64,000 nucleotides of DNA from Herpomyces periplanetae (lineage: Eukaryota; Ascomycota; Laboulbeniomycetes; Herpomycetales; Herpomycetaceae): contig WMKJ01000038.1 of NCBI GenBank assembly GCA_009733715.1, positions 1-64,000 on the forward strand, written 5' to 3'. Positions 43,734 through 54,192 of the stretch are shown here, piece by piece. The notes below the pieces were generated by a model. It had not been told where the DNA came from, did not search any database, and saw only the letters and a program-made list of their open reading frames with translations. How positions within the stretch are numbered: the first letter of the stretch is position 1; every line of letters starts with the position of its first letter. The translations under genes were made by a program, and so were the position numbers.

Positions 43734-45587
43734 ATGGGGACTTCGCTAGACGAGTGTGAGTTATCATAGCGGAAGTGTATATCTTATGAGCGCGTTACTT
43801 TACAAGCAGAATCACGTATTGACTAACGAATGATCAACTCGTTTACAACGGCATTTTTAACCTCTATATTATAGTCAAGCTGGTGTTTTGTTTTTTCCTC
43901 TCGTTTCCCTTTGCCATGATATTGCGATGCATGGGTTTTTGTAAAGCTTGGGTCAAAGATACCTTTTGTATAAGGTCAGTCGGCAACCATTGATTAACGA
44001 TACTGAGCAAGCGGGCGGGCGGGCGAGCGAGTGAGTTTATGTATACACATGTGTGCATACGCTCTTAGATCGACATTGGACTCAACACACGCACGCGCAC
44101 GCACACAAACATGCACACACACACGCTAACCTGCCAGATATGCACTTGGGAAATTATTATCAGTGTAACGCTCTTCTACCTTTTGGGATTGTTCAACCTG
44201 TGGAAAGGCTTGCAAACACTCGCGATCAGCGTTACTGTTGCGTACATTCTAGCTCGATATGTTGATCATAATTCAATGCCATGGATAGCTTTAGCATTCC
44301 TCATGGGCCACCTAGCCGTCAGTCACATCAAACGTCAAGCCGTTAATGATGACTCTAGAGTTGACATTACTGGAGTGCAAATGGTTCTCGTTATAAAACT
44401 CAGTTCCTTTTGCTGGTACGTTCACGATAATCGTTGTCGTAAAGATAAATGTACAGGTAAAGATTCCCATCAATATACGAACATGCCCAATATCCTAGAC
44501 TTTTTAGCCTACCTATTGTTCTTCCCGGAATTATTTGCTGGACCAGCGTGTGAATTTTCCGAATTTCAACGTTACATCCATACTGGCTGCTATGGTGATG
44601 CGTTAGCAGATGCTGAGCAAAGCCGTGTACCCGTATCAAAGTTTTGCATTAATTGGCAAAGCATAACTACAGGAATAAAGCGTGGATTCCAAGGAGTGGC
44701 CTGGTTATGCGCATTCGCGTACGCAGTGCGCTACTTTCCCGTTTCCAGATTGACTGACATTGACCAATTCGCGCAGTATAGCTTACCGGGGCGTGTTAGC
44801 CTAATATGTCTAGTAACTTTCGCAGTGCGTATGAAATACTATGCTGTATGGAACCTGGCGGAGGGTGCAGATATTTTATGTGGCATGGGTTACTCGGGCA
44901 GAGTTAACGGCAAAACTACGTGGAATGATCTAAGGAATATTAAACCTTTGAAAATTGAAACAGCCGGCAACATTCATGCGTATATCGAAGGTTGGAATGT
45001 ACGTACTAACCTTTGGCTTCGACAATCTGTCTTCACACGTGTAGCACGTAAAGGTCAGAAACCCGGTTTTGCTGCGACTATGGCGACGTTTATGGTTAGC
45101 GCTTTCTGGCATGGAATGTATCCGGGTTATTATTTTACATTTGTATTAGCCGGGCTAATGCAAGCTGTCGCAAAAAGTGAGTGTGCACAAATAACGGGTT
45201 TGTGGATTGTGAGCTCACGCATACCCTACCGTCACATGCAATAATGCCATCACAAAAGCGTGCGCATGACAAGACTAACTTTAAATGTGTATAACTACAG
45301 AAGCACGAAAAAACGTTCGACCTTACTTTGTCGATGGAAAATTTCACAAGTACAAACGTGTGTACGATGTAATAACGTGGTTTTTGACAAAGATTGTTAT
45401 GGACTTTACCGCAATCCCGTTTATAGTTCTGCGATGGGATTGGACCAAAAATGTATGGAGACAAGTATATTACTATGGTATAATCGCCATAGGATTAGGC
45501 ATGGTGGGAGTGAATATGCTGGAAAAAATGCGACAAAAGCATGGAAGCAAGAATGAAAGAATAATAGAACAGACAAAAGCGGCGTAA
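43734..45587 (+). CDS. ALE1: MBOAT lysophospholipid acyltransferase, ALE1-like
   Basis: Four exons: 43734-43755, 43875-43974, 44164-45176 and 45301-45587, 473 residues in frame. Exon 2 encodes the first membrane span (KLVFCFFLSFPFAMILR), and the join to exon 3 reads FCISVTLFYLLGLFNLW, closely matching yeast Ale1. Exon 3 holds the membrane-bound O-acyltransferase core: FLMGHLAVSHI, LLFFPELFAGP, the conserved Asn in EGWNVRTNLWLR and the catalytic His in SAFWHGMYPGYY. Exon 4 carries the last spans and a basic tail. The enzyme re-acylates lysophospholipids in the ER with acyl-CoA. The first exon (MGTSLDE) is short and only fairly supported. The intron between exons 2 and 3 contains CACGCA and CACACA repeats. 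Confidence 0.85.
44087..44125. repeat. CACGCA/CACACA simple repeat in an ALE1 intron
   Basis: Alternating purine-pyrimidine run of about 39 bp (CACACGCACGCGCACGCACA type), wholly inside the intron between exons 2 and 3. It has Z-DNA-forming composition and is likely to vary in length. Confidence 0.7.
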
Positions 45588-45719
45588 CGCGAAACGGCGA
45601 GCAATGAAGGGTCAGGTCAAGCTGAGGTTTAACACACTGAATCAAAGCGAAATGATATGAGGAGTCGGATGATGCCGCCCACGCCGGGTAGCAACGTGCA
45701 CGGAAATCCCGGTCAACGT

Positions 45720-46405
45720 CTACGCCAATGCGGACCATGCACCGCGTATACGACGAGCGAGCTGGATATCCTTTTGCATAATAGTAACTCGTTTTGCGTG
45801 TAATGCACATAGATTTGTATCTTCAAACAAGTGAACGAGAAATGCTTCAGAAGCTTCCTGTAACGCTTGAATAGCTTGTGATTGCCAACGTAACATTGAC
45901 GTAGACGAAGCAGATGTGGAGGCCGGTGGTAGCATTTGCAAGGCTATTTCACGTACTAAACGTGCAAATGGGAGTTTAGCAATGAGCAATTGAGTCGTGC
46001 GTTGATACTGGCGAATTTCTTTAAGAGCCAGCGTACCAGGTCGGTAACGGCGAGATTTGGCGGGTTGAGGGCCACCTGTAAATTTGTATAAAAGTGAACA
46101 CGAGTGAGTAAATTAACCAGACTATGGGGAAGAAGTGAGGGAGTAGGGTTATATGCGTGCGTGCGTGTATACGTACGCGAGGAGATTAATGCAGTTGAAC
46201 GACGAGCGTGGGAAGTTCTCGCTGCGCCGGGTGGGGCAGTAGTACTATTATTGGGCGTAGATGATGAAGTTGATGAAGGCCTTGACCGGGGTGTAGAAGC
46301 CTGTCGATGGGAAGTACGATGTGATGTTGAACGATGTAGGTTACTAGTGTGATGCGAGCTCGTAGAGTATGGCCAATTTTGTGAGCTATGGTGACGCGAC
46401 GCCAT
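45720..46405 (-). CDS. Centromeric histone H3 variant CENP-A (Cse4)
   Basis: Exons 46177-46405 and 45720-46075, joined across a 101-nt intron (donor GTACGT, acceptor TACAG), give 194 residues. The histone fold is plain: [51 protein letters not shown] and QLARRIRG. It is a centromeric variant and not H3: the tail of about 85 residues (Ser/Thr/His/Arg-rich) bears no H3 tail motif, helix 2 starts LRWQSQA with the CENP-A-type Trp, and loop 1 is longer. CENP-A replaces H3 in centromeric nucleosomes and seeds the kinetochore. Loop 1 is exceptional: 16 residues lie between REIA and LRW ([16 protein letters not shown]), against 6 in H3 and 9 in yeast Cse4. The presence of the gene says nothing about a centromere here. 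Confidence 0.92.
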
Positions 46406-48483
46406 CGTACTACCCTCCAATTTTGATCTACTGTACAATATTAAAGTTAGCCCTTCTTCTTTCACTTTCTAAATCGACCGTACCAACTCTTCCAAACTTG
46501 CGTTACCCTTGCCCAAATTCTTCCTTTACCTTCCCTGTACCATTAACGTCAATCGTGTCTATATCGGCTTTCCCCTCTAACGTTTACCCACCCTTAATCA
46601 ACCTTTCCACCGCTCGCCGTGCCCACTCTTCCGCACCCCAAAACCATCCAATTCTTATCCCCTGGTGCTTACAAAAAAGGAACAGCAATAACAAGAAAAA
46701 ACTAAGTATATACAATTCAAAGCATAAATTTAAGAAAATGATCTAGGGCATAAGTAAGAACTAATTGCACAAAAGTTAAAGTAAAATGAAAAAGAAAATA
46801 AAAGGCGCGACGCTATCGTGATAATCGACGTCGCGACGACTCCTCACGTGACCGCATGTGACGTTTCTCGGGCGTCACGTTACCGTCCCGAGTGCAGGGA
46901 AGGTGCGAAGCTGACCCGTCCCAGTCGGGAATCCTCGACCTCGACCACCCGCCGGGAAGTCGCAGCCCAAGCCTTCTTTCCGCTTCCGGCACATCAGGTG
47001 ATTTTCAAACGGTTTGCTCTGTTGAAGATTGCGCTGTTGATGTTGCTTTTAAGGCCGTTGCTACTCTCGCTTTTGCTTTTGCTTACGCTTTCGTTGTCAC
47101 TTTGGTTCAATTTGTCGTCGTTTTCTTCTCTCCTGAACCTTATCATACATGCTATCTCGGCGGTGATCTTACGGGTGATCCTAACACTGATCGTCAATGT
47201 CTACAAATGCCCTCTCTCTACTAGTTTTCTGCAGGGTAATGCCTTATCATTCCATGTTATGCCATACCTATCTTTTAATGCTGTCTATACACACTCTACT
47301 CAACTCCTCAAACTCGTTCACCCGGTTCATTCCATTCTTACATGCTCGATTCCTCTTGGATAATCTTGTACCTTCAACCATGTCATTGCTCAGTTACACC
47401 CTGTTATGGCTAGTTACCCATTGATTCATGTACCATTATTGCTATATCAACTTGGTTAATCTAACCAATTTGCTTCCTCTACCATATTCACCTATGGAAC
47501 GACAATCTTAAAGCTGAAATTTTCGCTCCAACGTTACCCATTGGAACAGTCCATGCAACTTAAGTAGAATCATAAAATAATTAATACATCCAAAGTTGAT
47601 CAATGTATTACCTTTATCGCAAAAATGCAGAGCCTATCGTTACTAATGCCCTCCCATAAATATAATTCCATTAACGTTTGCCAACCGTATTACACCCTCC
47701 CCCTTAAGAATATAACATCTTCGAGAATATCGTATGCAATACAACGCTTGACACACAGCTACCGTTCATGCTCTGTGTTAAATTAAACCAGGTATACCTT
47801 ATACTCCCCACGCCCTACTCGTTGTACGCCCCTCTTCTGCCTCATCACACCAATTGCCCTGGAATCGGTCAATCATTCAATCAATGAAAAATTTTCAACT
47901 TGGGGCACCGCTCTTCTTCAATAGTCCGCTTCTCCGCACCGCTATATCAATCTCATGGGTAAAAGCTACCGTAGTACTGTACCATCCGTCGTTACAATAC
48001 GCCCAGCATGAGCGTCTCTCAAGTATTTGCATACACCCTTCCCTTCTCCTTCATTATTGACTCGTTAAATGTTAAAGTTTATGTTAACCTTCCTAGTATT
48101 CGCACCTTATCCCTAAATTCTCTTCATTTATGCCTTTACGTAGCACTCGCAATTTGCATTTCTTCTATCCATTGCCCTAATAGATTTCCACGGTAATGGT
48201 CCATTCATTATCCATGGAAAACCCCATAAGATTAACTAGCTCATTCAATTTTCCGTATATAAATGCTTTGCACTACGCCCTTCCAACTTCCTGGAATTCA
48301 TCACTCCTACCCACAGACCATTCATTCTTCACCATTCTCACTTGTACATGTACAAGCTTGCCTTTACTTGATATATTGGCAACTTCGTCATATCCTTTTC
48401 GTATGGTTAATCTTTTCTCTTGCCCTTAATTCATTTAGTACATTTCCCTTCGTTCCTAAGTCTCCCATTATTATCTCAACTCA
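46406..48483. other. Intergenic between CENP-A and the GH16 gene
   Basis: The CENP-A-proximal part (46800-46960) is GC-rich with CACGTG at 46845-46850 and several GACGT-type motifs. A 5-bp periodic tract runs at 47236-47275. At 46818-47363 one frame is open with a very hydrophobic Leu-rich run, but other frames are open too and no start context or family supports a gene. The last kilobase is AT-rich with pyrimidine-rich patches, probably GH16 promoter. Confidence 0.45.
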
Positions 48484-51171
48484 ATGTCTCTCACTAAACT
48501 GTTCACTTTGGCCCTCTTTCTTCCCTTTACTCTCGCCTACAAAGGCTGCTCTCAATTCGAAGAAATTGAATCCTATAAACCCAGAGACTTTGTCAACAAA
48601 TTCGACTTCTTTACCGACGAAGACCCTACCCATGGTTTCGTTAAATATGAGAGTAAAGAATCCGCCCGGAAAAAAAAATTATTTCATATCTCAAAAAAAG
48701 CTTTTAGATTTGGCGTCGATCACAAAAATATTCAACCAAATGGACGGAGCAGTATTCGTTTAACCAGCAAGAAAACTTTCGGTAACGGTCTTTTCATCTT
48801 AAATTTAGTTCATATGCCAGGCAGTGCTTGCGGATCATGGCCTGCTTTCTGGATGTTCGGCCCAAATTGGCCTCATAACGGTGAAATTGATATATTTGAA
48901 GGTGTTCATTATCAAAAGTCAAGTAGAATGGCTTTACATACCGTCGATGGTTGCAAAATTAAAATCGAAGACAACAATCCATTCACCGGTTCGATTCATA
49001 CTCCCAACTGTGATATTAATGCTGCTGGTCAATACACTAACGAAGGATGTGCTATCAATGCTAATGATACTATAACTCCAAAAACCTTCGGTACAAGTTT
49101 CAATGAAAATCGTGGTGGTGTATACGCTACTGAATACAAGGATGATGCCGTAAAAATTTGGTTTTTCCCTCGTGAAGCAATTCCCCGCGATATTAAACGT
49201 GGCAAACCCCGTCCTGATAAGTGGCCTTTACCTATAGCTCGTCTCGGTGGTGACTGTGATATTGCAAGGAAATGGTCTAATATGTCCATCATCTTCAACA
49301 CTGCTTTCTGCGGTGATTGGGCTGGAAATACGTGGAGTGTCACGCCAGAATGTAAAAACTTGGCTCCCACTTGTTCAGAATATGTACGGGACAATCCAAC
49401 AGCATTCAATGAGACATACTGGAAAATCCGGTACTTGAAAGTATATCAACATGTTCCCGAGGAAAAAATCGCTACTTGCCGTAAGGAAAAAAAAGAAAGA
49501 AAATATGGACAAGTCCCTGTTCAACAATCTGCTAATTCAGACCAAGACAACAAAACTATGGTTCAAGCTTCCCCCACCCTAGTAACCCAACCTGCCTCAA
49601 ATCAACCCATTTCGACTACTCGTCCAAATACTCCAGTTAATCCAGTTCAACCGATAGTGCCATTAATTCATATACCACCACCACCTCCAGTTCCTCCATA
49701 CCCAGTAATACAATTTCAACCGAATACCAAACCTCCCGTTTATCCGAGTAACCCTGCTCCTCCAATCAGGCCACCGATCGCAACTGAATTCCACATCCTA
49801 CCTTCCCAGAATCCCGTAGTGTATCCTTTACTACCAACTCCACCTATCATCCAAACTTCTCAATCAGGTTGGATACCATGGTCAGAATGGCAAAATCATC
49901 CTTTTCCACCACCACCACCACCACCAATTATAACATTAACACGTCCAGCTAGCATTCAGCCAGGACTTTACCAGAATAACCATGCTGCATATGCGGCCCC
50001 TCCCAAGCCAAACGGACCCTTGTATAAACGACAATTGACAACTAACACACCAAAACCTTCTTTCATTGCCGCTAGAAACGCACTTAAGTTAATAGAAGCA
50101 TCAAACTCAAAAAAATCGGCCGTTTCATCCAGTGTACACAACCCTGAACCCTCACCAAATGATACCATGACAGTCTTGCCCATTGAAGTTGACCAAATAA
50201 AACATCTCCTAGAGTATAGAACCCTTTACCAAAGTTTAAAGAATATTGAACATCGTATAAAGGGCCAGACTACAGGAAATACTGACAAGGCAGATGTTGA
50301 CCTTATCGCTAGCAATGGCATCGAATTTACCACTGCGGCACAGCAACATCAATTGGAAGATATGCTCCCGGAAGATAATGATTCGATTCATTCATCATCG
50401 TCCGACAGGAAAAAGCGTGATACTCTGAATCACCCCAAACCACCCCAATCCCATCAGTCAACTTATACCCTTTTGTTCGCCCCATTAACTGACACACAAT
50501 ACAATTCCATACCCACGAAGAAACCGTCCGCAACAATTAAGGCCAGTGCAAACACAAAATTATTTTCACTGCTGAATAGCTTTGGGCCCGGACACCAAAA
50601 AATTGCCATGTATCGAATTCCAGAAAGCCAAGTGGATAACTTTATACGGAATATCACCGAAGAGTACCAAACGAAAAATATTACCGCAAATGATACACTT
50701 GACAAAGATCGAGAAGAGTTGCATCCAAACTGGCGCAATAAAACCCCCCAATTTGATAGCTTAATGTCCGATGATAATGCTGATACTGCGCCCTCAGAAA
50801 CATCTACTACTATGAATGCTAATAATGGCGCCAAAGCCGACAGTAGTAAAGATGCGGATTCATTATTTACCAAAACAATCGGGGAATATTTTATGGATCG
50901 GACACCTCAATCGGATCAGTCAAGATCTCGTATTCAATTTATAATTACCCGTATTAACGTAGATACGGACTTGGATAATCCAAATGCAGAAGTTGACCAT
51001 GACCCTACAACGGAATCGGAGACTAATAAAACATTAGTCGATTTGTCCCATGATGTTCTTCCAAATTTTACAGGGAAAAACGTCCAAAATAATGATTCCG
51101 AGTTTATTTCCAAGCACACAAGTGACTTATCAAATCGACAGACCGTTCGTAGAATCATGGGTTCTAAATAA
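48484..51171 (+). CDS. Secreted GH16 endo-beta-1,3(4)-glucanase-like enzyme with long tail
   Basis: A single exon of 895 residues. It starts with a signal peptide (MSLTKLFTLALFLPFTLA, cut likely before YKGCS). Residues about 25-325 form a GH16 jelly roll with MPGSACGSWPAFWMFGPNWP, the catalytic GEIDIFEGV (E-x-D-x-x-E), NTAFCGDWAGNTW and a closing YLKVYQH strand; conserved cysteines suggest disulfides. Fungal members of this subgroup cut beta-1,3/1,4-glucans or remodel wall glucan outside the cell. The remaining 560 residues are low-complexity: Pro-rich repeats (PPPPVPPYP, PPPPPP), then a Ser/Asn/Asp-rich part with dibasic KR or KKR sites (LYKRQL, DRKKRDT) that could be Kex2-type cleavage sites, and many N-x-T/S sequons. 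No GPI anchor or transmembrane helix is seen at the C-terminus (ends RRIMGSK). Confidence 0.9.
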   Translation: MSLTKLFTLALFLPFTLAYKGCSQFEEIESYKPRDFVNKFDFFTDEDPTHGFVKYESKESARKKKLFHISKKAFRFGVDHKNIQPNGRSSIRLTSKKTFGNGLFILNLVHMPGSACGSWPAFWMFGPNWPHNGEIDIFEGVHYQKSSRMALHTVDGCKIKIEDNNPFTGSIHTPNCDINAAGQYTNEGCAINANDTITPKTFGTSFNENRGGVYATEYKDDAVKIWFFPREAIPRDIKRGKPRPDKWPLPIARLGGDCDIARKWSNMSIIFNTAFCGDWAGNTWSVTPECKNLAPTCSEYVRDNPTAFNETYWKIRYLKVYQHVPEEKIATCRKEKKERKYGQVPVQQSANSDQDNKTMVQASPTLVTQPASNQPISTTRPNTPVNPVQPIVPLIHIPPPPPVPPYPVIQFQPNTKPPVYPSNPAPPIRPPIATEFHILPSQNPVVYPLLPTPPIIQTSQSGWIPWSEWQNHPFPPPPPPPIITLTRPASIQPGLYQNNHAAYAAPPKPNGPLYKRQLTTNTPKPSFIAARNALKLIEASNSKKSAVSSSVHNPEPSPNDTMTVLPIEVDQIKHLLEYRTLYQSLKNIEHRIKGQTTGNTDKADVDLIASNGIEFTTAAQQHQLEDMLPEDNDSIHSSSSDRKKRDTLNHPKPPQSHQSTYTLLFAPLTDTQYNSIPTKKPSATIKASANTKLFSLLNSFGPGHQKIAMYRIPESQVDNFIRNITEEYQTKNITANDTLDKDREELHPNWRNKTPQFDSLMSDDNADTAPSETSTTMNANNGAKADSSKDADSLFTKTIGEYFMDRTPQSDQSRSRIQFIITRINVDTDLDNPNAEVDHDPTTESETNKTLVDLSHDVLPNFTGKNVQNNDSEFISKHTSDLSNRQTVRRIMGSK

Positions 51172-51906
51172 ATTGACAAGGTATCTTATTAAAAAGGTCT
51201 TCAACTCGAAACATATTTCCCGGATCGGACACCTTGCTCAGGACTTGAATAAAGTTCGAAAGACAAGGAAATAGGCCACTTTCCCACATTTCTTTTTTCT
51301 CTTTCCCTATACACCCCCACTTGACAAGAGCTCAATCTGCAAAACTCCCGACATAGTGGGTCAGTTAATCTCATTAACATATTCAAAACGTTAAAGGGAT
51401 TCGTTTAATGAAAATACTCATCCAGTACACACATACCAATGTAGACCCCTCCTTTGTTCCGCGGCATCATTACCATTATTTGTTACATGACAAACGAGAC
51501 GACATCCTATACACACGCATGAAGCTAAAATAACAGCAATTAGCATGCATTTTTTCATGAAAGCCGATGCACATATGCACACTGTTGGCTCATTAAATTT
51601 TCCTTTGAGGCGAACAACCAGGCAGGATTTTGAATTTTTGACATGGGATTTTTTGCCAAATAGATTTTATATTATCTCGGGTAGGATTTCTTTTATAGAT
51701 ACGAATAAATCAATTGTACATCATTTATCATGATCCATGTAAGCATAGGAGAGTAGGAAACCGAGTAGATCCACTCAAGAAAAGTGAATGGTATGAAGAG
51801 GAGGGGTTGAGAAGAATACGGTGGACTTGAAAAAGGGTAAAAAGAGGCCAGGAAATAGTAATGGATTAGTCCAGAAGTACATGGCAAAATCATGTGAAAT
51901 GAAGCG
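51172..51906. other. Intergenic between convergent genes, no gene seen
   Basis: AT-rich 3' flank shared by the GH16 gene and the unrecognised protein on the minus strand. Only short open frames without features. Confidence 0.5.
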
Positions 51907-53241
51907 TTAATTAGTCGATGGATTATCATCACCCGCACTTGTAGCAGGATTAGCATTAGTGGCGGCAGTCCAGTCAATTTTATTACCGTAAACGTTAAAC
52001 AAGTTTCCAGCGCCAGTTCCACCTTCGAAGATCCATGCATCATCAGCAAGTGAGTTTAATGTTTCGCGTAAACTTCGTTTAACTTGATCAAGGCTAAGAC
52101 GAGCTTCACTATTGTCTTTATCGGATAGCTTAGGGTATCCCGATTTTAACGGAGTTACCGGATGGGTTGTAGTGCTGGGCAAAGTGCTTGTGGTAGCGTT
52201 AACACAGGTAGCGGATCCCGAAGTAGCCATGGCCATTAATTCGGAACGCATAAAATTTAACGGACGTGGATACCGAGATAGGGTTATACGGCCGGTTGTC
52301 GAGTCACATTTAATGAAGCGTTCCAAGGCATCTTTAGTCGTCAAACTATTCACACAAAGATGACAGCTAGATGACCCCTTGTTAAGTTTGGATTGATTAA
52401 TATCGTTACTGGATGCGCTGCTCCCACTGGCGCGTCTCTCACGTAAAAATAGCGTATCATGCAGCTGCGGATCCATAATTCCACTTCCGTGGAGGTTAAT
52501 ATTATCGGGTAGCTGATCCATTGCAAAATCTGTGGTTTTAATTGATTCAAAATCTACGCCGCTACATCCTAAGATATTATCGTTGGTGACGCTGACACTA
52601 GCAAAAACTTTGCCAGAACCGCGTGCAAAGCCTATTCCACGACCTTCTTTCAGTACACTCGGAACATCTATCCATTCCCCGTACACCTCGTTTCCTGTTA
52701 GTGTTAACGGCGGATTTGATAAATTTCTTGTAGCAGCGTTTCCTAACCCCACAATATCCCCACTACAACTATCACCACAGCTGCCACCACCACCACCGCA
52801 GCCAACCGTAAATGACGCGTCACGCTCTGAAATGTTTCTTGTATAATATTGATCTGATAAAAACTCTGGTGTATAAGAATTTAATTTTGATACATGCAAT
52901 CGAGATGCGGATGCGTTGCTGCTTTCACTTTCATCACATTTCATGTCCATCATCATCACCATCATCCTTCTGAACTCATCCTTTATAAATTGTTCATTTG
53001 TCTCGTCATCCGCGCCGTCCTCTTCGGTAGCCGTCTTACATAATACCCGGTATTTTGGCCGGCGATTGGTGTTGTGAACGGGACGTATTTCGGGGTCCCG
53101 AGATGGTCGGGGGATTTTCGGGGGTTCATTTCCGGGTAAGCCGAAGGTTTGGGAGCTGCCGACGGGATTTTCGGGGGTTGAAACGGGTTCGAATATTGTC
53201 ACGACGGTATTCAAATTATTTTGATTCACGTTGTTTGACAT
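51907..53241 (-). CDS. Unrecognised 444-residue protein, mostly disordered
   Basis: An uninterrupted frame from ATG 53241 to stop 51907. I do not recognise the family. It is rich in Ser, Asn, Thr and Asp, with a basic RRPKYRVLCK segment near residue 62, a Gly/Cys stretch (VGCGGGGGSCGDSC, about residue 145), a pair of Cys in SSCHLCVNSL and a predicted amphipathic helix near the C-terminus (LDQVKRSLRETLNSLADDAW, about residues 390-410). There is no signal peptide or membrane span. The long continuous frame with typical codon use supports a real gene; a regulatory or scaffold role would be a guess. Its promoter side (53242-53839) holds pentamer-phased DNA. Confidence 0.65.
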   Translation of the reverse strand: MSNNVNQNNLNTVVTIFEPVSTPENPVGSSQTFGLPGNEPPKIPRPSRDPEIRPVHNTNRRPKYRVLCKTATEEDGADDETNEQFIKDEFRRMMVMMMDMKCDESESSNASASRLHVSKLNSYTPEFLSDQYYTRNISERDASFTVGCGGGGGSCGDSCSGDIVGLGNAATRNLSNPPLTLTGNEVYGEWIDVPSVLKEGRGIGFARGSGKVFASVSVTNDNILGCSGVDFESIKTTDFAMDQLPDNINLHGSGIMDPQLHDTLFLRERRASGSSASSNDINQSKLNKGSSSCHLCVNSLTTKDALERFIKCDSTTGRITLSRYPRPLNFMRSELMAMATSGSATCVNATTSTLPSTTTHPVTPLKSGYPKLSDKDNSEARLSLDQVKRSLRETLNSLADDAWIFEGGTGAGNLFNVYGNKIDWTAATNANPATSAGDDNPSTN

Positions 53242-53839
53242 TTTAAAAAAATATGTATAAAAATTATTTATTTATAAAATGAATTTTTTCACTAACAAAA
53301 ATTTGTTTATTCCAAAATCATATTATGAATTCTACAATTTCAAAATAATAAAAAAAAAAGTTTTAGAATCTTCGCACACGCATGTACAAACGCTCTTACA
53401 TGCACACATACATACATACGACCTCAAGATAACAATCTTGCACTACACTGGGAAAAAAATGTTAACCCTACCCTACCCAACCGCCGATTAGCCTATGCAG
53501 TGCAAAACCCGCTCGAGTACACGATTCGATTATGTAACAAGTAGCGCAAAGTGTAGCTGAGGGGAGTACGGCTGCACATCACACTGCATAAAATCTCGCC
53601 ATTTCGTACAGTACCTGTACCAGATCGCATCGCATCGTATCGTAGTGTATCATACTGCCAAGCGTACTTCACAAGAAAATTTTCAAATAAAGCAATGACA
53701 GACAGAACCTCCACGTGAGCGAACCGTGATACAACGGCAGGTTGGGCGCAAGCGCCTGGTCGAGTAGTACGTAAAAGTGTATATGTGTAGCGTTAACTTC
53801 CGCGTGTACCGGATTGATGGATCGCTTTAGTGCGATCTA
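53242..53839. other. Promoter-side interval with pentamer-phased tract
   Basis: Upstream of the unrecognised protein and downstream of IDI1. At 53621-53660 the sequence is visibly 5-bp periodic (CAGAT CGCAT CGCAT CGTAT CGTAG TGTAT). CTACC units occur near 53467, and a CACGTG lies at 53713-53718. No gene was recognised. Confidence 0.45.
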
Positions 53840-54153
53840 TCAGGCTAACCGACGAATTGTTACATCATCGCAAGCTTCGGCTAAACGATTTTCAAGTAAC
53901 ATGTCCCACCATGTATACAACATTCCCGATTCGCATATCAAACGGAACCACGGGGTGAAAACGGGTTTATCGATTCGTGAGGTTTCGCGACTAGCTGTAA
54001 ACATTTCCTTTAACTCTCGCACAGAAACATATTGTGTTTCTTCAACTTCGTTCGCGTTAACCTGAAGCGTCAAGTCTCCTATATCGTTCACTTGTAGAAA
54101 CAAGATATAATCAACTGTGTATACACACGGATACACACGCGTAAATGATAATT

Positions 54154-54192
<39 letters not shown>

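Noticed and set aside
46818-47363. 181-codon frame with a very hydrophobic Leu-rich run
   Set aside because: Other frames of the same stretch are also open and the run is low-complexity CTT/TTG sequence. No signal, family or splice pattern makes it a credible membrane protein.
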